In this document: piece after piece, positions 1 through 12,479 of the stretch | Position numbering within the stretch: position 1 is the stretch's first letter | Layout: each line of letters opens with the position of its first letter | Source: Phyllostachys edulis | Lineage: Eukaryota; Streptophyta; Magnoliopsida; Poales; Poaceae | Assembly (NCBI GenBank): GCA_036346405.1 | Contig: CM070548.1 | Span: 58,526,611-58,590,610, forward strand | Direction: 5' to 3' | Length of the DNA stretch: 64,000 bases | The notes under the pieces: generated by a model | Database searches by the model: none | What the model saw: only the letters and a program-made list of their open reading frames with translations | Told to the model about the DNA's origin: nothing | Made by a program: the position numbers and the translations under genes

Positions 1-1374
1 TGGACTGTACTTCTAGGGTGGCCACAAATCCTTCGGATACAACTTTCAACCTTAACTTCTGAAATTCCTCTTGAAGTTCTGGACAATTCTCTTTTACTTC
101 CAAAGCATTGTAATAGCTCTTACGACTTAAAGCATCTATCATGACATTGGCTTTTTCGGGATGGTAGTGGATTCCAATATTATAATCCTTTATTAATTCC
201 AACCATCTTCTCTATGTCATGTTCAGATCAGACTAAGTGAAAATGCACTTCAAGCTTTTATGATCTGTGTATACCTCACAGCGGTTACCAATAAGGTAAT
301 GACACCAATCTTTAAAGCATGTAGTACGGCAGCTAGTTCTAGATCATGGATATGATAATTTTCCTCATGAGGTCTCAATTGCCTTGACGCATAAGAGACA
401 TTCCTTCCTTCTTGCATCCATACGCATCCTAATCCTTGACGTGAAGCATCACAGTAGATATCAAAATCTTCCTGGATATCTGACAGAGTTAACACTGGGG
501 CTGAAGTCAAACGATTCTTTAATTCTTGAAAACTTTCTTCACAAGCTGGGGTCCAAGTGAATTTTTTTCTCCTTCTTCAACAATTGCGTAAGAGGCTTAG
601 TAATTGTTGAGAATCCTTCGATGAAGTGTCGATAATAACCCACCATTCCCAAGAAACTGTGAATCTGAGTTACTGTCTTGGGTTGCTCCTAGTGCAGTAC
701 TACTTTAACTTTACTGGGGTCAACTGCTACTCCCTCGGCTGTCATCACATGACCAAGAAAATCGACTTCCTTTTTTTCAGAAATCACACTTGCTGAACTT
801 ATCATACAATTAATACCCTCTAAGTTTTTCTAGGATTAACCTCAGGTGCTCAGCGTGTTCTTCTTCTGTCTTGGAATAAACCAAAATATCATCAATGAAC
901 ACAACTACAAACTTGTGTAAATATTCCATGAATACTTTATTCATCATGTTCATGAAATATGCAGGGACATTAGTCAGACCAAAGTACATGACTAAGAATT
1001 CATAATGTCCATACCGCATAGAGAAAGCGGTCTTCGGTATATCCTTCGGGCAAATCTTCAACTGATGGTAACCTGATCGCAGATCGATCTTTGAGAATAC
1101 TCTGGTTCCTTTCATCTAATCGAACAAATCATCAATTCAGGGCAGTGGGTACATGTTCTTGATGGTGATTCCATTAAGAGCATGATAATCAACGCACATT
1201 CTTATGCTTCCATCCTTCTTCTTGATAAACAAAACTAGCGCTCCCCATGGTGATAAACTAGGTCTCACATAACCTTTCTCAAGAAGTTCTTCAATCTGCT
1301 TCTTCATGTCCACTAACTCATCGGCTGGCATCCGATAGGGTCTTTTAGAGATTGGTGCTATTCTCGGCACTAGA
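1..1374 (-). pseudogene. Ty3/gypsy pol, RT and RNase H part (runs off left edge)
   Basis: Reverse transcriptase and RNase H of a gypsy retrotransposon, which copy element RNA into DNA in cytoplasmic particles. Read right to left: the RT N-terminal block with PISKRPYRMP and CVDYHALNG (about 1370-1137), the palm block with FSKIDLRSGYHQ and the catalytic VFIDDILVYS (1115-810), then RNase H with DIYCDASRQGLGCVW (510-250) and the IHYHPEKANV block near 200. Integrase lies off the left edge. The frame is broken: between 1137 and 1115 the stops are TGA and TAG at places where relatives have Arg and Gln, as single C-to-T changes would give; other breaks occur further on. This is the downstream part of the pol gene whose upstream part is at 22876-24589; the two were separated by the insertion 1375-22870. 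Family assignment is certain; activity is very unlikely. Confidence 0.9.
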
Positions 1375-4300
1375 TGTAAGACCCGGGATTAACACTCCCA
1401 AATCCTCTGTGTATTTCTGAACTAGTCCCATGATCAGTAGCTAGTCCACACAGTAAACAAATATGGTAACAAAATCATATCACAACTTTATTAATAAATA
1501 ACAACAGAGTTGATTACAAAGGAGGCTTACAGGCCAACAATAAAATAAACACAAATGAAGACGAAGAGGTAGTAGAGTCCAGCTTAATCGCCACAGAACA
1601 ATCGATCGGGAAGCGGCCTAGTCGTCGAGATCCACACCGATGACAAAGTCCTTCTCCTCTGAAATTATTTGCATTAAGCAAGAATGAGCACAACTACCGT
1701 GCTCGCAAGTTACACCGGCCAAGTAATGTAATGACATGCATATATGGATATCTCAAAGGAAAGCTTAATATGGTTGAATTTGCATAAAACAATTTTACGT
1801 AAATACTTGTACTAAGTTTCAAAGCAGTTATTCTATAACTAAAATTCATTTTATAAATCAATTTTATAGTCGATAACATTCACACATGAATGGTGAAGGA
1901 TACCCTCCTATCACATGGCTTCCGCCCAATTCCCATTTAAATAAACTAGTTGATAAAGTCTTTTGAAATCAAAATCCAAGTCTAACTTTGAGTGGCTTTA
2001 CTAGCATGTCCATGACCGCGACACGGCTATTCAATAGTTTTACACTCTGTAGAGGTTGTACACTTTACCCACATGACACGAATTCTCTAGTTTGCTTGGC
2101 ATCCGTCGATACCACCGCCACTACCTTAGGTAAGCAGCCTAGAGCACGTGCAAGGCCTTTACAATGCACCATTCCACCGATTTCCCTCGCTAAGGTTTCG
2201 CCCCTTTGGAATAGAAATCATGAGTTCCTAGCCCCTCTTGCGCCAGTGGGAACAATAGTCATAAAAGACTTTGTCAAAAGAAATGGCCATGAAAGACCGC
2301 CCACGCATAAACAGGTCAACCGCGATGGAACTTTACAAATTAATTAGCCAGGTCCCCTACCCATACTCAGGACATGTGGTTGCACGGTGAGGCATAGCCC
2401 ATTATAGGCATAGCAAAGGAACGCTCAGAGGCCGGTCCTCAATTGACTTGGGCGACTTTCCACAAAACCCATGGGCCTCGATCATGGAAATGACTCGATC
2501 CCGTGCATTAACATGCACCATCCAAACAACCATTTCGCCCAAGTACAAACCATAATTTTATTTATTTTTCTCAAATTCATTTACGACAAAACTTCCATGA
2601 CAAACCAATGCCATAGATTCTTAAACAATATTTGATTTTTGGCTGAAAGTTTCCCAAATCAAACATTTTGGGGTCTAAGCATTGCTAAGCATAATCTGTC
2701 TCAAAATGTTCTAGTTCATACTATTGTATCAACTAGATTTTATCTAGGATGAGGGTTAAATATCCAAGACTTGTCAAGAACGAGATCAGTATGTAATCCA
2801 TCAGCATTGTGATAATCCAACCTTTAGCAATCCAAAATTCATTAGTCCAATCTACACCGTATAAGTCTATTTCCATGATCCAACTTCAATTGATCCAAAT
2901 ATTTAACTATACTCAAATTTTATAATCCGATATCTATCAATCCAATGATTATGTAATCCTATAATCAAATTTTAGATAATCGATATCCAATGACAATCTA
3001 TTTCTAGAATCCAATATCAACAATTCAAGATTTGACTATAGTATCTATCTATCATCCAATCTTTATTAATCCAACATCAACAACAATCTACCTCTAAAAT
3101 CCGGTATCCAATAATCATTTATTTCTACAATACAACCATAATAATCATGTATTTCTAATAATCCAACATCATTCATTCCAATATCCAATAATCCAATGAT
3201 AATCTATATCTATGATTGACATCTAATATCCAACAATCATATAACTCTAATAATACCACAATCCGATCCTTAATAATAATCTATTTCCATAATCCAATAC
3301 CAATAATCACCTATTTACGTAATCATTCATTATTTATTAACAATTTTCCTCTATCTTCACACATCCATTCACAATCTTCTTTTATTATCCAAACTCCAAA
3401 ATATATATGCATTCGATAATAGTCTCCATACCACCTCTCTTGACAATAATTGGACATACAAAGGCATTGGGAATAACTATAAAGCTTAAAACAGGAATTT
3501 AAATTACTGAATATAAATAAGCATGCAATAATAATTTTAAAACAGAAATTAAATAATTTAAATAATGGGTGCAAATATGATCAAGAATGTAACTTGCCTT
3601 GCTTAATGGATTATTCTCAAACGGCGTTGAAATCCGGTCGTCCGAAGTCGTCGAAATCTATACGCGTAAACGATCCGAATTCAAATAATATTGAAATAAA
3701 ATCCAAATAAAAATCCAAAAATTAGAAAATAAATACTGAAAGTAGATAATGAATTTAGATGAATTTAGGAGAAAGAACCGTTGGATTTGGAGTTCGTATG
3801 ACAACGAACGAAATTGTAGAAGTTTAAATAAAAAAAATAAAAAAAAACAAAATGTATGTGCTTGCATGGCACTGTAGCTTACCATGCAACGTGAATAGTA
3901 ACCAAGTGCATGGAGAAATGGCGACGCCGGGCGAGAGGAAAGGGGGCGGCGGCATGAAGCACAAAAATGGAATCCGGAACTAGACGGACCCAATGGTGGT
4001 GGTCGCGTCATCGGCGGAGGTCCGGTCTTTGCGGCGCAAAATAGTGTCGGATGAATAGTAGCACCGATGAGCCGGGTGTTTGAGGAAAAGGAAGGAGCAT
4101 CACGTAGAGCGTTGCGGCGGCGGTTAACGACGTGGACGGTGTCATCGGGGAATCAACGACGGCACCGGAAACGACGATAGAATGTGGTTGGGCTGTTTGC
4201 GGAAAATTTTTGCTGGTGGTGAGATTGAGGGCCGAATTCTAAGGATATGTAGAGGAAGCCGAGGGGCACGCGGCGACATAGTCGGCTCGGGAAATGAGTG

Positions 4301-6025
4301 ACCGAGGAGAGAAACAGAGGAGAGATATGTTAGAAATGCACGGTTCACTTTCTTTCTTTACTACTACTAACAAAGCAAAAAAAAAAATGGCTATCTTTGC
4401 CATGTCAGAGTTTAACAAGATCAAGAAGAAGCCTAAAGAAGAAGAAACTCAAAGTAAGGTCTAGATATTAGAGCACCTTTGTTGCTTGCCATGCAACGAA
4501 ACAGAAATGTGCTTTGGCAAAAGCACGCCCATGCTTGCATGGAGGTAGGAGTTAGATGGATGGATGCTTGAGTTGGGCCGCCGGTTTGGGATGGGAGCAG
4601 AATGGAGAAAGCGACAAGGAAGGATTCGGTGGGGAAGAATGAGCTCACGACCTCTTGAAGAAGAGAGCCGCCAATGGTTTCTACAACTTGGAGAGAGTGC
4701 AAGGGATCAAAGAAGGGATGGCATGCCCTTATATAGCTGCAATCGAGCCGCAACGCCGTAGGCAAAGGGTTCTGAGCGTCGGTTCGGTTGAAAACTGCTG
4801 GAAATTAATCTTGACTTAGTATTTGCATTTAGTTGTATGGAAGGAGTAGTGGACTGTGTGGGCACGTGTGGATCTGGTCTGCATGCGCAATTAGTTTGTT
4901 GAGTAGTTAGTTTTGCATGCACTGGGCGTGGGAGTGCATGGCGCCGAGTGTGTGATTTATGTATATTTAAGACCATGTATTGAGTCTTTAGTTCATTAGT
5001 GGAGAGAACAATGTAGTTCAAGAAATGGCGGTGGGTGTGTGTCCACAAGTATGTGTTATCTGTGTTTGAGTGGGCTCTCGTGCTTCAAATGAAATGTAAT
5101 TAAAGGCTTTGAATGAGAAGAAATGAGAGAAGAGAGAAACGGCCGCCATTAATGGCTTGAAGCTCAACTGCTTAAAGACAAAGCGAAGAGGAAAGGGAGA
5201 GGGAAAAAGGAAGGGTAGCGCGTGGAGTGGGACCAGGGGTGGCCTTCTTGCCATGATATATCGAGTTAGCGCACAGTGGTTCGCCCATGGAAGAAGCGAT
5301 GGTAGCCACCATGCCTTCTGTTAGAGAAAGAACACGCAGGAAATGAAGTCCACGGGAGGAAGAAGATGAATGGAGAAGAGAGAATTAAATAGGTATGAAT
5401 AGATGAGTGGGAGTTATATAGTCAAATGAAGCCAAAAGTTCTCACGTTGGCTGCATGGAAAGCTTTGGAGTTAAGGAGGTTTGCATGAAGCACAAATGAG
5501 ATGGGTGACCTTCGGGCGCCCGCTTGGAAAATTAATAAATTTTTTTTCTCGAAATTACTGTTCATCAGTTACTATTCAAAGTGAATGCCGGACCAGTCCG
5601 ATCAGAATTTTTATTTTTATTATTATTTTTTTATTTTCGAAATAAGAATTAAGCATTAAATCAAATATTTTTGGAACATAGCAAATAGAGTCCAAAAATT
5701 CTAGAAAAATTCACAAAAATTCCTAGAATTATTTTGGACTTAATAAAAATAATTCCAACTTAAATGGTAATAGTTTTTGCACATAATTTATTTTGGCTTT
5801 AAAATATTTAGGAAAAAGCTTTTAAAATTCCGGAAAATTCATATATTAAATAAAATTTTATTTTTCAACCTTAACTCAAATAAACTTCAAAAACTTTAAT
5901 AGATTTTACTTTTGACTTTTAAAACTTCAGAAATAAAGAAATCAAACTCTTTCAAATTTCGAAAATCCAATAAAATAATAACTTTATTCACTTTTATTTT
6001 AGTAATGTAACTTTGGGTCATTACA
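1375..6025 (-). repeat. Left (3') LTR of the long-LTR element
   Basis: 4651 bases, TG...CA ends. It aligns over its length with 18250-22870. The AT-rich stretch from about 2470 to 3490 is almost identical between copies, with one clear difference near 2748, while GC-rich patches (1380-1700, 2100-2460, 3620-4450) differ by many small changes and length differences. No conserved protein is visible; the open frames in it are short and have no family match. A block near 2008-2095 (CATGTCCATGACCGC, then GTAGAGGTTGTACAC) recurs in two other LTRs of this window. Confidence 0.92.
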
Positions 6026-6041
6026 AACTACCCCTTAAAAG
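6026..6041 (-). other. Polypurine tract of the long-LTR element
   Basis: Directly right of the left LTR end (CATTACA). Read on the minus strand it is CCTTTTAAGGGGTAGTT, ending against the LTR. A purine-rich run in this place primes plus-strand DNA synthesis in LTR elements. It supports the minus orientation. Confidence 0.6.
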
Positions 6042-6270
6042 GAATCTAGTCCCTAGATTCAGATAACTAGAAAGAAAGAATCATAAATAGGATAAATGTA
6101 TTGAGAGATAGAAAGAGTCTATCTTCAAGTTGGCTTCATGTCCAAGGATGTTGAGTTGTTCAAAGCTTTGAGGTATCGATTAGCCCTTCAAGTCCTTGGT
6201 GCATCGATAGGTTAGGGGTTCAATGGATTGTTAGAGAAGAGGAAAATAGTAAAGGGTGAGAAGATACAGA
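6042..6270. other. Interior of long-LTR element, left part; no gene
   Basis: Short non-coding piece between the purine tract and the CACTA insertion. No frame of note and no similarity to gag or pol can be seen. It ends in AGA, the target duplication of the CACTA element. Confidence 0.6.
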
Positions 6271-6296
6271 CACTACTACAGAACAGACCTTTGGTC
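6271..6296 (+). repeat. CACTA left terminal inverted repeat
   Basis: Begins CACTACTACAGAACAGACC and matches the complement of 17674-17699 over 26 bases without mismatch. It is preceded by the target duplication AGA. Confidence 0.95.
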
Positions 6297-6510
6297 CCGG
6301 GCCTAAAGGGCCTCTAGTCCCGGTTATAGAGCCGGACTAGGAAATCGAGACTAAATGTCTCACCTTTAGTCCGGGTCCTAGGCCCGGACTAAAACGACAA
6401 CTAGTCCCGGTTGGTAATACCAACCGACTAAAATCATTGAGGGTCAGCCGCAGGTTGCCCTTTTAATCCGGATGGTATTACCAACCGGGACTAAAGGTGT
6501 TTTTTTTTCT
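6297..6510. repeat. CACTA left subterminal repeat array with hairpin
   Basis: Several copies of AGTCCCGGTT / AACCGGGACT-type motifs in both orientations. The stretch about 6402-6500 is a large imperfect palindrome: GGTTGGTAATACCAACC on one side and GGTATTACCAACCGGGACT on the other. Such subterminal motifs bind the TNP1/TNPA-class protein in En/Spm elements (family knowledge). Some units lack two bases of the usual CCGG core. Confidence 0.8.
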
Positions 6511-6656
6511 TTTTGTTTCCATTTCAATTCATTATTGATTTTGGTTTTACAATTACATTAGGTTTTCAAATCGTATTCTTATTTGCTAATATATGTATAC
6601 GCCCACATATAATTTAGTTTGGAACATTATTACACACAAATAAAGTATGAAACTAT

Positions 6657-6706
6657 ATATATTATGGAGCTATATATATGTATAATATATATATATATAT
6701 ATATGC
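6657..6706. repeat. TA-rich simple repeat
   Basis: Alternating TA/AT run with small interruptions (TATATATGTATAATATAT and onward) inside the CACTA element, downstream of its Ulp1-type gene. Confidence 0.8.
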
Positions 6707-7037
6707 ACATAAAATTTACAACATTATTCATGCATCCTTGGTATTTACAACACAAATGTTGTCCTCCACTTAAATGTCATACAAATGTTCGCCCTGGTTT
6801 GGCTTCAATTGTTCATCTGGGTTAAAGTAGAACTCGGTGTCAGGGCTTGAGGACATGCTCATTAAGAAATCTGCGATTGTCTCTTGAATTCCTTTGAGGC
6901 GGTCCATATCCAACACTGCTCCTTCAACCATATCTCCTTCAATTTGCATTAAGCGAAAGAAGTATTAATATACATAAGATTTATTTAATAGCAACAAATA
7001 AATAAAATGGATTTATTATATATACTTATTACGTACT

Positions 7038-10000
7038 TTACGATCTGTAGATGGGTTCTTTTGCATACACCGTGAGGAACTCGCAAACGTAGTATCCACA
7101 CAAATTGTTGCTGGTGGTCGCCAGTAGAATCCACTGCATGCGATATAAAAGATTACTCTCGTCATCCGTGCGTGAGTGAAGCATGATAAGGTAAAGATGC
7201 GGGAGCTAGTACAACTTACACCCGTCGGTGTGGATCGAGAAGTGGCGCTTCGGATCCGGATGGTGTAGCCGAGCGAACCAAGCCCAAACCCCGCCTAATA
7301 ATTGGATCGTTAATTAACTATTGCGAGTTAAAGAGCAGGAATAAATATTTAAAGATCGAAGTTACCTGGATAATGTCTATCATATCTTGGTAATCTTCTG
7401 CGGTTTTCTCAACGAGTCATAGATTAGCAAATGACCGTCGGAGAGATCGAAGACAATCGTTATCGATGAAAGTCGCATTTGTTTATAGAGTCAACATATA
7501 TATCTTTATGTTGGATTGAGTAAGTAAAGTAAAATGTGCACACGATAACAACACTCACCCAAAGTTGTAGGGAAGAGTATAAATCTTTTGTTCTTTTGGT
7601 TGATCAAGAACCTCCGGAAATTCCTCTCCGTTTGAGGTCTCCATTGATCGTAGGGAGTGTTTGGGTCCTTGAATACGATATATGGATCAACTAAACCAAT
7701 GTTCTTGTCGTTTCTCGTGTGAGGTCTCTCATCATGTCTCTGCATATGTATAGACATGCTAGCTAGTGTGAGGATAATTACTTATACATATACATATGCT
7801 AGAGTGAGATTATTAAAAGAAAGAATCACGTCTGCACAAAAGCGGTGATGAGAGATTTGTCTAGAGCATTCATGTCGCATAGCCGGTGTAACTCATTAAA
7901 CTGAACCATTATAATGTCATCGCCACGGAGTAATGATGGTTTCTAATTTTGACGCAAATATAGTCATCCGCTTTTACTGCGACACGCGCCATGTACCACT
8001 CGTTTAACAAGTACATTTATGCATTTAAGTTCCATGAGCTTCTCGGGGTTGTATAGACTCTTGCCATATACATATTCCTTCTTCCAATGATCAACTTCCG
8101 AGCACTTTTGATGTGTGCTCACGAGCATTTGGGAAATGCTTAGACCGATTTCATGAAAAATTCATCAAGTTGATCCAAATGCACATTTCCGGATATCTGT
8201 TCTAGCACGTTCGTGTTTGAACCATATTCATTCCCAATAACTAGCGGGGCACTTGATTGTTGTGATTGTTCCCGAGCCAGTACAACACCCTTCCGTGCTC
8301 TCTTCTCTTTCTTCTTCGCCTCCTCAATTGACTTGGTGAGAGTGCGGTCATAGTCCGATAGTGGCGAATCCTTACGAGCATGATGTAACTTTTTCTCGGT
8401 GGCGTCCACCCTTTGCCTTAGAACTTACGGGCGTCTGAAGAAGCACGGCTTCTCGTGGTTTCGCTTTGCTTCACTTTTAGCCTTGACTTTCGCGAAGAAA
8501 CTGTCCACATCTGTTTTCACTGAAGCATCTATTTCCTCGGCAGTCTTCTCATAGGAAAGTTTCGTCGTCTTAGAAATAGTTGGTGTTCTCCCTAAGGCTT
8601 TCTTCTTCGGCGACGGTGGGGCCGACGCCTTCGTTTGTGGGGTGCGCCTCTTCTTTGGCAGAGGGCCGGCCGGTGTCGGCGTTGGAGCCCGCCGTGGAGG
8701 CAATGGGGCCGGTGGCGGCGTTGGAGCCCGCCGTGGAGGCGATGGAGCGGCCGGTGTCGGCGTTGGAGCCCGCCGTGGAGGTGATGGAGCCCGCCAGTGG
8801 GGCGGTGTCGGCGTTGGAGCCATTGTGGGGCGGGGGGATGCAAATGTGTCTTCCACTTCATTGTCATCGCCCATAACACTTGTGACGGTGGTGAATGGAT
8901 AATTGGACTTAGGTTGGGGAGGTTCTGCTGTGAAAACAACATGGTATGAGTAAACCGTTATTTAAGCCAATACATAATTAGTGAAAAATGTTTCATTCAC
9001 TTTCATCCGCACCTAGGGTTAGGTTGTTGAGGAGGAGGAGGTGACGCCTAGGAATAATGATATAGCGCTTGCGCCAACATATGAATGTCTTCTCCGCTTC
9101 TCCTAAAGTCTTCTCCCCATCACCTCCTTCAATGTCAAGAGGCACATTGCTATTATCTTTCACAACTCTATCCACCGAGACGCTAGCATATCCAGAGGTA
9201 TTAATGCCCCATGGCATCTTGGTGTCTTCGTAGGGTCGATCTGAGATACAACACCGATAGCCACCATGGTGTGGCATTCCCCTCGAATGTGCGGCTCACA
9301 TGTCGTGAGAGGATCGGTGATGTCATCCACGGGAAGCGCAGCCCTGCGTCATGTTGAATCACCGCACCTCCGTGGAAGCAAGCGCTTTTCAACCGATTAG
9401 GGGCCGATGTTGACTCCGGCTCGATCGCTTTGCCTTTGGATGGAACTTCTCGCTATCTGCACTTGCCTTTTGATTTCCTCATTCATTTTGGCTTCAAGTG
9501 CTTTTCTCGCTCTCTTGCTTCACGAGCCACTTCCCGTGACTCAAGAACCATTTCCTCCATCCTGCGCATCCGCTCTGCCTCCTCGTACTTCTTTCTCTGG
9601 CGGCTTCTATAGGTGGCTTTGTCTTTAGGGAAGGCATGCTCCCACGACACCTCCCCATAGCCTCTTGTTCGCCCACCGTGTTCAAGACTCTCCGTATGTA
9701 TGTCACCATCCTTATCTCTGTTCGGTGCCACTGCCACTCTCGGTAAGCCTCGAACATAAGCAAATCTTTCTGCTTTGCTTTTGGAGTTTTGCACCATACA
9801 CTATCTTTCCTGTCTCTAGGTCCGGCTTCCCCATGACCGAAAAACCAATACTTGGCGCTTTCGGGCTTGATTGATTCTCGTTCGATCCCTTGGCAAGAAT
9901 CTCCTGTTCCATTCTTTCCCACTTAGGAATGGCACTCAGTAGCCACCGATCCCAAGTGATGGTGGTATTTCTTTGTCGGGCATTCTGCTGGTTCCTTCTC

Positions 10001-10560
10001 ACCGTGCCTCACCCTCTTCCGATGTCTTGAACTGCATAAACTCATCCCAAAACGGCCTCAACTTGACGTAGGCCTTAGTGTTGAAATCTGGCGTCGTGTT
10101 CTTCTTGATAAATGTGTTGTACAATTTCTTCTTCCAACACCGGAATTGTGTGGCCATCTTCTTCATAGCCAGCTTCCTAACTCTCTCCTTCAAAGCTTCA
10201 TCTTACAGACGAGCGCGAAATGTTGAAGGACATCTTGCCAAACTAGTGCCTTGTCACGATCGGAGACAAAACTAATATGAGGAGCAACTTTCTTTTGCTT
10301 CCATTCACGAGCATTGATCGGGATCCTGTCCCTTACAAGGTACCCACGATGGTGACAAATTTACGTGCATGTGGTCCAAGTACTTTGCTGTATCCTCCTC
10401 GAATTCGAGAGAATGAACCGACCCTCCAACGGCTTCTTGGACCTCGTACATTTCTACTCTTCCCGTTGTTGTCGTCGATCCGAGAGGGCTACTTAATGTA
10501 GAAACACAAAGATTTAAATAAATATATTTATCGACAAATGAAATTATTCTCAATTTCATG
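7038..10560 (-). pseudogene. CACTA gene: Transposase_24 (Ptta/En/Spm) + proline-rich linker + Ulp1-like protease
   Basis: Second gene of the CACTA element, read right to left. The N-terminal part (about 10560-9500) has the Transposase_24 type region: KKMATQFRCWKKKLYNTF, RPFWDEFMQF, then ITWDRWLLSAIPKW and KPDLETGKIVYG. A coiled, charged stretch follows (9800-9480). Next comes a proline-rich block with repeated PPRRAPTP units (8874-8640) ending in KKKALGRTP. The last part (about 8100-7038) looks like a Ulp1/C48 cysteine protease: FILFPTTLG near 7570, a WAWFARLHH block near 7270, and NNLCGYYVCEF near 7090, whose first Cys is the expected catalytic residue. Several introns are likely. The frame shifts and stops often, so I call it broken. 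The coding frame ends at 7038. Confidence 0.8.
8640..8830 (-). repeat. Proline-rich coding minisatellite in the CACTA gene
   Basis: Four to five copies of a unit of about 36 to 60 bases containing GGCGTTGGAGCCCGCCGTGG. On the minus strand it encodes PPRRAPTPTPA repeats, the linker between the DNA-binding and protease parts. The GC-rich repeat makes long open frames in other phases, which are not genes. Confidence 0.75.
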
Positions 10561-10785
10561 TATACATAAGAGATTGTAGATAGACCTCGCTTGACATTGT
10601 CTTGCTCATCTTCATAATCGACAAAATCATCGACTCCGTCATCTACTTCTTGATTGTTGTCATCACCTTGAATTGGGCACCTTGTAAGGCGTCATTGTTG
10701 ATAATATCCATCATGGCATCGTCCATGTTGTCATTCGGTCGCCATTTACGCAAATATATGTGTAGGACGTTAGAGCGATTCGTGA

Positions 10786-10975
10786 TCGGTAGGGGTGGAT
10801 AACGAGGTGACTCGGCTCGGCTCGACTCGTTAAGGCTCGTTAAGAAAACGAGCTCGGCTCGCTTCGGCTCGTTAAGATAACGAGCAAAAACCGAGCTCGG
10901 CTCGGCTCGGCTCGTTAAAAACTTCGAACTCGACTCGTTAGGCTCGTTAGGCTCGTTAGCGATAAACATGGTGAA
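10786..10975. repeat. GCTCGGCTCGTTAA repeat cluster, hAT-type end
   Basis: Begins GTAGGGGTGGATAACGAGG and then runs GGCTCGGCTCG, CTCGTTAAG and ACGAGC in both orientations. TAGGGGTG at an edge followed by such short repeats is typical of hAT-type termini in grasses (family knowledge). I find no matching right end CACCCCTA, so this may be a truncated insertion in the 5' part of the CACTA gene. Confidence 0.45.
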
Positions 10976-12150
10976 CATCTTAAAATTTCATGAAATTTTC
11001 GAAGCGAGATGTAAAGAACAATCATTGACCACCCAAACATGCCTTATTCAACCAAACACATGCATGGCAATTCATGAGAGCAAGTGTTCTTTGAACTAAA
11101 CCCAAAATAAATGATCTCAACCCTTTCTCTCGAGATATCGATATGGTTGATAACCATCGGCTTCAAGACAATCTAGAATGTCAAGAGAATACCGTTCATA
11201 AAAGGTGGCAAACCGCCCACTAGAGCTTAATCTTAGAAGTGAAACCGATCATACCACGTTCTTTGCGGTTTGTCGGAAAAAAAAGCGCGAGGATTTCTGT
11301 TTTACGATAGTGTGTGGACTATTTTGTGCGGTAATAGGAGTATTCTCGAGGGCTTAGTCGTTTTGAGAAGCTCTCAGTGCATTATTTCGTTATAACTCTT
11401 GTAAAACTGTGTGGTCTCTAATAATAGAAATCGAAGAGTAGAAATCATTATTAAAAAAATCAAGAATCATCGCGCGTGCCTGCCTATATATGATTGAAAT
11501 TGCATTGCATGGAGAGTTAATTTAGAGCATGTGAAGTAGGTCACGCGGATCTTGAATATCTGCTAAGACCTAAGGGCATGTACAATGGTACGAGATAGTA
11601 TTATCTATATCAACTCTCTATGTCACTGTAGACAACATTAAAAGCAGTTTATACAATGGGTTTTGGTGATATAGTTAAACTCTGAGGATTGTAAACACCA
11701 CACAATTTTTAATGTTTTTCTTGGTTACGGTGCTACTGATCGGCTATAGGATTGTAGACAAGACATTTCTCTCTCTTTATTCTCTTTCATCCACATTAGC
11801 TTAAATCTTACGTGATGAGACTATAGACACCGATGTAAACCCATTGTACATGACAGTTCCATTTAGAACGCTGAATTCTCGCAAGAATCCTACAAACATA
11901 CACACGCCGTAACAATTCTTCTCGATAAATGGGAGATAAACATTTGTGCTACTTAGTGCTATAGTTAGGTCTAAATTGTCGAACCTTATTTAGTTCAGAT
12001 CAACTATTGTCAAGAGGGACTATCTAATTAAACATTGTGCTATGCTATGTAGTTAGGCCATACTTGTCAAACCGCATTTGTGACCACCGGTGGAGTGATA
12101 TACACCATACATATAAATGCCGAATAAATCGACGGTAGTAAAAAAATGTT
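10976..12150. other. CACTA intergenic region; no gene seen except a MITE-like piece
   Basis: AT-rich stretch between the two CACTA genes without a convincing frame. It contains the MITE-like repeat listed separately. Confidence 0.5.
11574..11851. mobile_element. MITE-like insertion (GGGCATGTACAATGG ends)
   Basis: Left end TAAGGGCATGTACAATGG; right end CCCATTGTACATGACA. The ends are inverted repeats over about 13 bases and the piece is about 280 bases with no coding. This end sequence resembles Tourist/Harbinger-class MITEs of rice. The right target duplication is not clear. Confidence 0.6.
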
Positions 12151-12200
12151 AGATAATTAATGAATCAAGAATCGTGCATAATAAAAATCAAGGAACATCA

Positions 12201-12470
12201 TCAAAATCCTGTACAATGAGGACCTATGGTACATCGTCGACATACTGAGCAGGGCCTGGAGGCTGGAGCGGCGGAGGGAGGAGCCGGGGCGAGCTGGAGC
12301 GGCGGAGGGAGGAGCCGGGGCGAGCTGGAGCGGCGGAGGAGGAGCCGAGTGGAGGTGGTGGCGGGAGGGGGCGCCACGGAGGAAGGAGGAGGCCGGGCGC
12401 GACGGGCCGGGCCGACGGCCTTGCGAGGAGACGGCGAGGAGACTAAAGGGTGGAAGAAGGAAGAAGCCAC
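12201..12470 (-). other. GC-rich frame with 31-base tandem repeat; possible leader exon
   Basis: An open frame rich in Ser, Pro, Ala and Arg. At about 12257-12340 the DNA repeats a 31-base unit containing GGAGCGGCGGAGGGAGGAGC a little over two times. Open frames exist on both strands because the DNA is GC-rich. It could be the first exon of the Transposase_24/Ulp1 gene on the minus strand, or only a CpG-rich promoter. I cannot tell which. Confidence 0.35.
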
Positions 12471-12479
12471 TATTGCTTA

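Noticed and set aside
8425..8942. Overlapping frames on both strands in the proline-rich repeat
   Set aside because: Caused by GC-rich tandem repeats; only the minus frame continuous with KKKALGRTP fits the CACTA gene.
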